Assembly (NCBI GenBank): GCA_964362385.1
Contig: CAYIEH010000001.1
Location: 1 to 39,229, forward strand
Length of the DNA stretch: 39,229 nucleotides
Direction: 5' to 3'
Source of the DNA: CAYIEH01 sp964362385
GTDB lineage: Bacteria > Patescibacteriota > Minisyncoccia > UBA6257 > UBA9933
Part shown: positions 34,801 through 39,229 of the stretch, in pieces
Layout: the number at the start of each line of letters is the position of its first letter
Numbering within the stretch: position 1 is the stretch's first letter
Position numbers and translations under genes: made by a program
Notes under the pieces: generated by a model
What the model saw: the letters and a program-made list of their open reading frames with translations, nothing else
Told to the model about the DNA's origin: nothing
Databases searched by the model: none

Positions 34801-37497
34801 TTACCATTTGTTAATCATCAAAAATTCCGCGTCTTTTTGAGGTAAATTCTGGTAAATTTCCTCGGTCACAAACGGCATAAACGGATGTAAAGTTTTAAGA
34901 ATAATATAAAATGTAAAATATAAAGTATTATTAACTTCTTCCGAATTTTTGTCTTTTGTGTATTCTAAGTAAACATCCGCAAAATCATGCCAAATAAAAT
35001 CATACAAAGTATGGAGCGCCTGGCCGAAATTGTATTCGTCAATATCCTTACTTACTGATTTTTTGGTTTGTTCCAGTTTCTCCAAAATTTTTCTACTTTC
35101 TTCGTCGGTTATTTTTGAAAGAGATTCTTCGTTAAGCTCAGAATGACTGTCGCCTACTTTAGTTAAAACAAAACGGCTTATATTCCAAAGCTTATTTGAA
35201 AACTTTTTGCCGGCCATAACGTGCTCTTCCGCCCAATGGACATCTTGTCCGCCCATTGATTGCCAAATCAAGCCGAAACGGGTCGCGTCGGCTCCGTATT
35301 TTTCAATCAAAGTCATCGGATCAATTCCCGTTCCCAATGATTTTGACATTCTTTTGCCGTCCTTAGTTAAAATAGTGGCATGAATAATGACATCGCTAAA
35401 AGGCGCTTTTCCCATAAACTCCATGCCGGAAAAAACCATTCTCGCAACCCACAAATTGATTATATCGCGCGCTGTTGATAAAACCTGCGTCGGATAAAAT
35501 TCTTCCAGATCGCTTTTTTTAGATGGTTTACCCTGAGCTTTGTCGAAGGGCCAGCCGAGTGTGGCAAACGGCCAAAGAGCCGATGAAAACCAGGTATCCA
35601 AAACATCATTACTCCCTTCATAAATATCATTTCCACAAGTGCATTGATTTCCAAATCCTAATACCGTAATTTCCGTATTTTTCAAGCGAGTTGAAGTTAT
35701 AAATGACGAATCTAACTTTTTTAATCGCATTAGAAGAGCTTTAATAACAAATCCATGACTCACAATCACAATATTTTTATTGCGATAATTTATTTTATGA
35801 TCATTAAAAACTTTCCAAATTCTTTCTTCTACCTCTTTTAAACTTTCCCCGTTTTCCGGTTTCCACTCGTAATCATTTATTTTTGAACCAAATTTTTTAT
35901 CTCGTTCTTCCCTCTCTATTCCCTCCATAACACCCTGATTTTTTTCACGTAAAAATTTATCATAAATAATCTCAACGCCAGTTGCTTTTGAAATATAATC
36001 AGCAGTTTGAGCACATCTTTTAAGATCTGAGCTTATGATTAAATCAATTTTATAGTTTTTAATTATTTCGCCGGCATTTTTTGCTTGTAATAATCCATCG
36101 TCAGTCAAATTATTTTCTTCATCTCTCAAATATCCCTGTGTTAATCTTTGTTTATTCCATTCAGATTCGCCGTGTCTAACTATTAACCACCTTGACGCAA
36201 TATTCGAATCCAGTTTTGTTTTTCCACAACTTACACATGTCCACGCCGGCACCTTGTGCCCCCACCAAATTTGTCTGGAAATACACCAATCTTTTACCTT
36301 GCTTAACCAGTCCAAATAAACTTTTTTCCATCTTTGCGGATGAAATTTTACCTTGCCGCTTTCAACAGCTTCAATTGCCAATTTCGCCAATTCAGACATT
36401 TTCAAAAACCATTGCAAAGACGGCAAAGGCTCAACGGTTCCGTTACAACGATAACATTTTGCAACGCTATGAGTGTAATCTTCCTCCTTTTCCAACAAGC
36501 TCAATTCCTTTAATTTTTCAATTACCTTTTCCCTGCACTCGGTGATTTTCAAACCCACGCAAAATTCACCGGCAGTAGCCGTCATTTTCCCTTTTTCATC
36601 TATTATTTTATAAATCGGCAAATTATGTCTTTGTCCAATTTCCGCATCGGTAAAATCATGCGCTGGCGTAACTTTAACCGTTCCTGTCCCAAATTCCTTG
36701 TCAATCAAAATATCGGCGACTATCGGGATTTCCCTGTCTTGTATCGGCAATATGACAGTTTTGCCGACAAAATCTTTATATCTTTCATCTTTCGGATTTA
36801 CGGCAACAGCGGAATCTCCCAACATTGTTTCCGGGCGCGTTGTGGCAACAATCACAAAACCGCCCTCTTTTACCGGGTATTTAATATGCCATAATTTTGT
36901 CTTTTCCTCCACGTATTCAAGCTCCAAATCAGACAAACTCGTTCCGCAACGCGGACACCAATTAACTACGCGCTCGCCCTGATAAATCCAACCCTTTTCA
37001 TAATACTGGTTAAAAGCTTTTTTGACGGCTTCTGCATATTGCGGATCCATGGTAAAAGCGGTTCGCGACCAATCGCATGAAACGCCCATTTTTTTTAACT
37101 GACTTAAAATAATTCCCCCGTATTTTTCCTTCCATTCCCAAACCTTTTCCAAAAATTTTTCTCGTCCCAAATCATGACGGCTAATCCCCTCTTTCTTCAA
37201 CTGTTTTTCAACCACATTCTGGGTGGCAATCCCGGCATGGTCGGTTCCCGGAATCCAAAGAGTTTTATATCCCTCCATTCTTTTTTTGCGAATCAAAATA
37301 TCCTGAATTGTCGCATTTAATGCATGGCCCATATGCAATGTTCCAGTAACGTTCGGCGGCGGCAAAACAATGGTAAAAGAACCTTTTTCAGAGTCTTTTA
37401 AATTATCCGGATTAAAATACCCGGATTTTTTCCACTTCTCATAAATTTTTTCCTCTACGACTTTAGGGTCGTAGGGTTTGTTAAAAGCTTCGTTCAA
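34801..37497 (-). CDS. valS: valyl-tRNA synthetase with an inserted histidine-phosphatase domain
   Basis: It charges tRNA-Val. Class I signatures are HMGH (55-58) and RMSKS (716-720); the CP1 editing domain lies at about 180-350 with zinc cysteines C181/C184 and C348/C351. After GHKVPAWT the second zinc knuckle has C421/C424, but before its partners C619/C621 about 183 residues are inserted. The insert (about 435-617) is a histidine-phosphatase domain: IVRHGESEWN with nucleophile H442, SSDLKR (489-494) with R494, E518 and SHG with H581. After it the synthetase resumes at NDVLDTWFSSALWPF. A second small insert, FDKAQGKPSKK (651-661), matches a dispersed repeat. The protein stops at INKW, lacking the usual C-terminal coiled coil. 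Confidence 0.95.
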   Translation of the reverse strand: MNEAFNKPYDPKVVEEKIYEKWKKSGYFNPDNLKDSEKGSFTIVLPPPNVTGTLHMGHALNATIQDILIRKKRMEGYKTLWIPGTDHAGIATQNVVEKQLKKEGISRHDLGREKFLEKVWEWKEKYGGIILSQLKKMGVSCDWSRTAFTMDPQYAEAVKKAFNQYYEKGWIYQGERVVNWCPRCGTSLSDLELEYVEEKTKLWHIKYPVKEGGFVIVATTRPETMLGDSAVAVNPKDERYKDFVGKTVILPIQDREIPIVADILIDKEFGTGTVKVTPAHDFTDAEIGQRHNLPIYKIIDEKGKMTATAGEFCVGLKITECREKVIEKLKELSLLEKEEDYTHSVAKCYRCNGTVEPLPSLQWFLKMSELAKLAIEAVESGKVKFHPQRWKKVYLDWLSKVKDWCISRQIWWGHKVPAWTCVSCGKTKLDSNIASRWLIVRHGESEWNKQRLTQGYLRDEENNLTDDGLLQAKNAGEIIKNYKIDLIISSDLKRCAQTADYISKATGVEIIYDKFLREKNQGVMEGIEREERDKKFGSKINDYEWKPENGESLKEVEERIWKVFNDHKINYRNKNIVIVSHGFVIKALLMRLKKLDSSFITSTRLKNTEITVLGFGNQCTCGNDIYEGSNDVLDTWFSSALWPFATLGWPFDKAQGKPSKKSDLEEFYPTQVLSTARDIINLWVARMVFSGMEFMGKAPFSDVIIHATILTKDGKRMSKSLGTGIDPMTLIEKYGADATRFGLIWQSMGGQDVHWAEEHVMAGKKFSNKLWNISRFVLTKVGDSHSELNEESLSKITDEESRKILEKLEQTKKSVSKDIDEYNFGQALHTLYDFIWHDFADVYLEYTKDKNSEEVNNTLYFTFYIILKTLHPFMPFVTEEIYQNLPQKDAEFLMINKW
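35521..35550. repeat. TTCGACAAAGCTCAGGG repeat inside valS
   Basis: On the minus strand CCCTTCGACAAAGCTCAGGG encodes PFDKAQG and is in the same frame as the array at 28637-28887, whose unit reads PFDKLRVN. It lengthens ValRS between GW and SDLEEFYP, where other ValRS proteins have a short link. Confidence 0.7.
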
Positions 37498-37499
37498 AT

Positions 37500-37570
37500 T
37501 AATTAAATTTAGAATCCGGATTTAGGATTTAAGATTCCCCCCCCTATATCCTACATTCTATATTCTAAAT
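37500..37570. repeat. TTAGAAT-type repeat with an 8-C tract upstream of valS
   Basis: The spacer between the 347-aa gene and valS holds imperfect inverted blocks TTTAGAATCCGGATTTAGGA and CTACATTCTATATTCTAAAT around an uninterrupted run of eight C (37537-37544). No gene or clear promoter can be read in it. Confidence 0.55.
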
Positions 37571-37571
37571 T

Positions 37572-38615
37572 CTATCTAATAGCATCCACATAAACTTTCG
37601 TTAAATTCGGGTTCACCGATTTTACGTCAATATTCTGCGGAAAAATAATTCTGAAACTTTTTTCGTCGCCGGGATTTAAATTTTCAAGTTCGGTTTTTGA
37701 CGCAGACATCATTATGCCCAGACTATCAAAAATAAAACTATTGACAATAATTTTAGAAATTTTAATTACATCGTCATTTTTAATTATGCCGTCAACGGTT
37801 ACCGGATAAACAGAGGCTGTTTCCGAAACAGAGTTTTTAATTTTTTCTATTTGAGAATTTATGAAATTTCTGGTTTTGGAATCAAAATATCCGGTGGCCG
37901 GCAAAAGCTTATTCGCTTTCTGATATTTAATTAAGAAGCTTTTGGTGGTTGAATTAAAAGAATTATCAGGCGCGCCGGTGAAAAATCCCTGGGATTTTAA
38001 AAATTCCTCCAAGAATTCAACATCTTCGCCTTTAATGCCGGCGTAAAGATTTCTCGTAAAAGTATAAAAAGGAACGAGGCCTTTTTGAGACGTGGAGATA
38101 TTGGTTTTAAACTCCTTTAATATAGCTTGAGGCTTTTTAAAATCGTCTTTTGGCTTCCAGACAAATTGCGAAAAATTTAATTCGCTTTTGCTAAAATCCT
38201 GCGGTCTGAAATCAATCGCCTTTATGAGATATTTTACTTCGCCATTGTAAATAAAAGACTGGTCGGAAACTGATTTTGCTTTATCGCCGAACTTATTGTA
38301 AATATCAAAATTATAAACAAACTCGCTGGCGCCATAATTTAAATTGGGATTTTTTATTTCAGCAACCAAAACAATTTTATCATCGGCGTTTGAAAAGTTC
38401 TTGACCCAGGAAATGTCAAGATTTTTGGCGTATTTCTGCTCGCAAGGAGCGCATGGTCCGCCGCAATCAATGCCCGTCTCTCCCTGATTTTGTTTATTGT
38501 CAAAACAAGTCGGCGCCGGCTTTAGCCAAATAAAATAAACGCCAAAAATAATCAAAAAAATAATTCCTAAAAAAACAGCTCCGTAAATAAATTGCTTTAT
38601 TTTCCGAGAATCCAT
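37572..38615 (-). CDS. membrane-anchored protein with a Cys-rich motif and a peptidoglycan-binding-like domain
   Basis: The 347-aa protein has one N-terminal transmembrane helix (about 9-31), directly followed by a four-cysteine motif (C37, C51, C55, C58; NQGETGIDCGGPC), then a beta-rich region (about 65-175) and a putative peptidoglycan-binding-1 domain (about 188-255; GEDVEFLEEFLKSQGFFTG through NSTTKSFLIKYQKANKLLPATGYFDSKTRN). The remainder is another beta domain. It is probably an envelope protein with its bulk outside. Enzyme activity is not apparent. It lies between the rRNA genes and valS. Confidence 0.8.
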   Translation of the reverse strand: MDSRKIKQFIYGAVFLGIIFLIIFGVYFIWLKPAPTCFDNKQNQGETGIDCGGPCAPCEQKYAKNLDISWVKNFSNADDKIVLVAEIKNPNLNYGASEFVYNFDIYNKFGDKAKSVSDQSFIYNGEVKYLIKAIDFRPQDFSKSELNFSQFVWKPKDDFKKPQAILKEFKTNISTSQKGLVPFYTFTRNLYAGIKGEDVEFLEEFLKSQGFFTGAPDNSFNSTTKSFLIKYQKANKLLPATGYFDSKTRNFINSQIEKIKNSVSETASVYPVTVDGIIKNDDVIKISKIIVNSFIFDSLGIMMSASKTELENLNPGDEKSFRIIFPQNIDVKSVNPNLTKVYVDAIR

Positions 38616-38730
38616 GCCGATTTTATATAATTTTTTTTGATTTTATAGACTAAAAATTTATCCATAAAATCAGGCGCCCCGCCAACGGCGTGGGTTTACT
38701 AAATTATAACGAAAAATGCGGATTTTACAA

Positions 38731-38761
38731 AATAAAAACCCTTATATAAAAATGGGTTTAA
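38731..38761 (-). terminator. terminator of the rRNA operon
   Basis: Minus strand: AAACCC, a 12-nt loop, GGGTTT and then TTATTTTG. It lies about 30 nt beyond the 5S rRNA 3' end and before the 347-aa gene. Confidence 0.7.
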
Positions 38762-38774
38762 AAAAGTCGGACTT

Positions 38775-38923
38775 AAAAACCGCATTGATATCCTGGCAAA
38801 GCCTACTTTCCCACCGCCCGAAAGCGAAAGTATCATCGGCGCCTAATGCTTTTACTATCGAGTTCGGAATGGAATCGAGTAGAACACATTAAGCTAAATC
38901 ACCAGGAAATCAATGCGGTTTTT
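38775..38923 (-). other. 5S rRNA precursor processing stem
   Basis: Perfect 15-bp arms AAAAACCGCATTGAT (38775-38789) and ATCAATGCGGTTTTT (38909-38923) flank the 5S gene, extending its terminal helix in the primary transcript, as expected for an RNase III-type processing stem. Confidence 0.75.
38791..38907 (-). rRNA. rrf: 5S ribosomal RNA
   Basis: The 117-nt minus-strand sequence starts TCCTGGTGATTTAGC and ends GCTTTGCCAGGA, closing helix I. The conserved CATTCCGAACTCGATAGTAAAAG region and GGGCGGTGGGAAAGTAGG arm match bacterial 5S rRNA. It is downstream of 23S rRNA, as usual. Confidence 0.95.
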
Positions 38924-38969
38924 ATGCTTTGATTTCTATAAATAAATCTGATGCGGAACAAAATTTCTT

Positions 38970-39229
38970 CCAAAAGAGATATAAATTCGGATTATTAGTA
39001 CTTCTCGGCTGCTTGTATAACCTACGACCTACAACTTACAACTTACAACTTTCGGCCGAAACCAATTGTTGTTTGTCGTTTGTTGTTGGTTGTCAGTCAC
39101 GCAAGTATCACGCCTTACGGCGCTTACACCTAAAGCCTATCAACCTAGTAGTCTTCTAGGATCCTAAACGATACCTAATCTTGGGAGGGGCTTCGCACTT
39201 AGATGCTTTCAGCGCTTATCCCTTCCGAA
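38970..39229 (-). rRNA. rrl: 23S ribosomal RNA, 3' end only (runs off the window)
   Basis: Minus strand from 39229 holds conserved domain VI sequence (GAAGCCCCTCCCAAGA-like segment, CCTAGAAGACTACTAGGTTGATAGG, GTGTAAGCG) and ends near AGTACTAATAATCCG, equivalent to the 3' end of E. coli 23S. Between GTAAGCG...CTTGCG and GCAGCCGAGAAGTACTAAT an additional stretch of about 85 nt (roughly 39011-39098) is present that normal 23S lacks. The 3' end is placed approximately. Confidence 0.9.
39011..39098 (-). repeat. repeat-like hairpin expansion within 23S rRNA domain VI
   Basis: On the minus strand the segment has ACAACCAACAACAAACGAC then a TTTCGGCCGAAA palindrome, then GTTGTAAGTTGTAAGTTGTA. The two halves are complementary in blocks (ACGAC/GTCGT, ACAAC/GTTGT), so they can form a long imperfect hairpin. 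The tandem GTTGTAA units look like a simple repeat. Confidence 0.6.

Noticed and set aside
35647..36195. Intein in valS
   Set aside because: The inserted segment has histidine-phosphatase motifs and no intein splicing blocks; the junctions lack the Cys/Ser and His-Asn residues expected.

Overview
The window looks like part of a Candidate Phyla Radiation (Patescibacteria, probably Parcubacteria-like) chromosome, assembled from a metagenome. The signs are a large ribosomal-protein cluster with no rpmD (L30) between rpsE and rplO, a minimal alanyl-tRNA synthetase, a class I (archaeal-type) lysyl-tRNA synthetase, an ECF sigma/DUF5667 pair, mostly weak or absent Shine-Dalgarno sequences, low-GC DNA, and a 100-N scaffold gap inside a tandem repeat. 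Almost everything is on the minus strand, so transcription runs from high to low coordinates.

Layout from right to left: the 3' end of a 23S rRNA gene and a 5S rRNA gene (38.8-39.2 kb); a membrane-anchored peptidoglycan-binding-like protein; valS, whose zinc-knuckle loop carries a complete histidine-phosphatase domain; a sugar-1-phosphate nucleotidyltransferase; tpiA and a PAP2 phosphatase; a plus-strand island with an orphan 94-aa gene and a two-gene metal ABC transporter; a DUF167 gene; rmuC; groES-groEL; a 159-aa orphan; a dCMP deaminase/P-loop nucleotide kinase pair; the S10/spc-type cluster (rplC-rplD-rplW-rplB-rpsS-rplV-rpsC-rplP-rpmC-rpsQ-rplN-rplX-rplE-rpsN-rpsH-rplF-rplR-rpsE-rplO) running into secY-adk-map; a GT2-greA-lysS block; a TrpR/YerC-like regulator; the dnaG-rpoD-alaS replication/transcription/translation block; an ECF sigma factor with a DUF5667 membrane partner; a small membrane protein; tRNA-Asn(GUU); and a second orphan small gene.

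Most genes are housekeeping. The unusual content is of two kinds. First, valS encodes a synthetase with an apparently intact phosphoglycerate-mutase-type phosphatase nested between its zinc-binding cysteine pairs. Second, several families of short palindromic repeats fill the spacers, including those of the ribosomal operon, and also lie in frame inside conserved genes (dnaG, valS, tpiA, the GT2 gene) and apparently inside the 23S rRNA. One palindrome, with core TGGTCTCATTAATGAGACCA, occurs four times around and upstream of the TrpR-like gene, which suggests a repressor and its operator or a REP-like element with its binding protein.

Several leaders look regulatory: a roughly 220-nt leader before rplC with two terminator-like hairpins, a short leader before the GT2 gene with a terminator abutting the start codon, and a 360-nt spacer before rplR with mutually exclusive stems. 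All calls come from reading the sequence by eye; no search or folding program was run.
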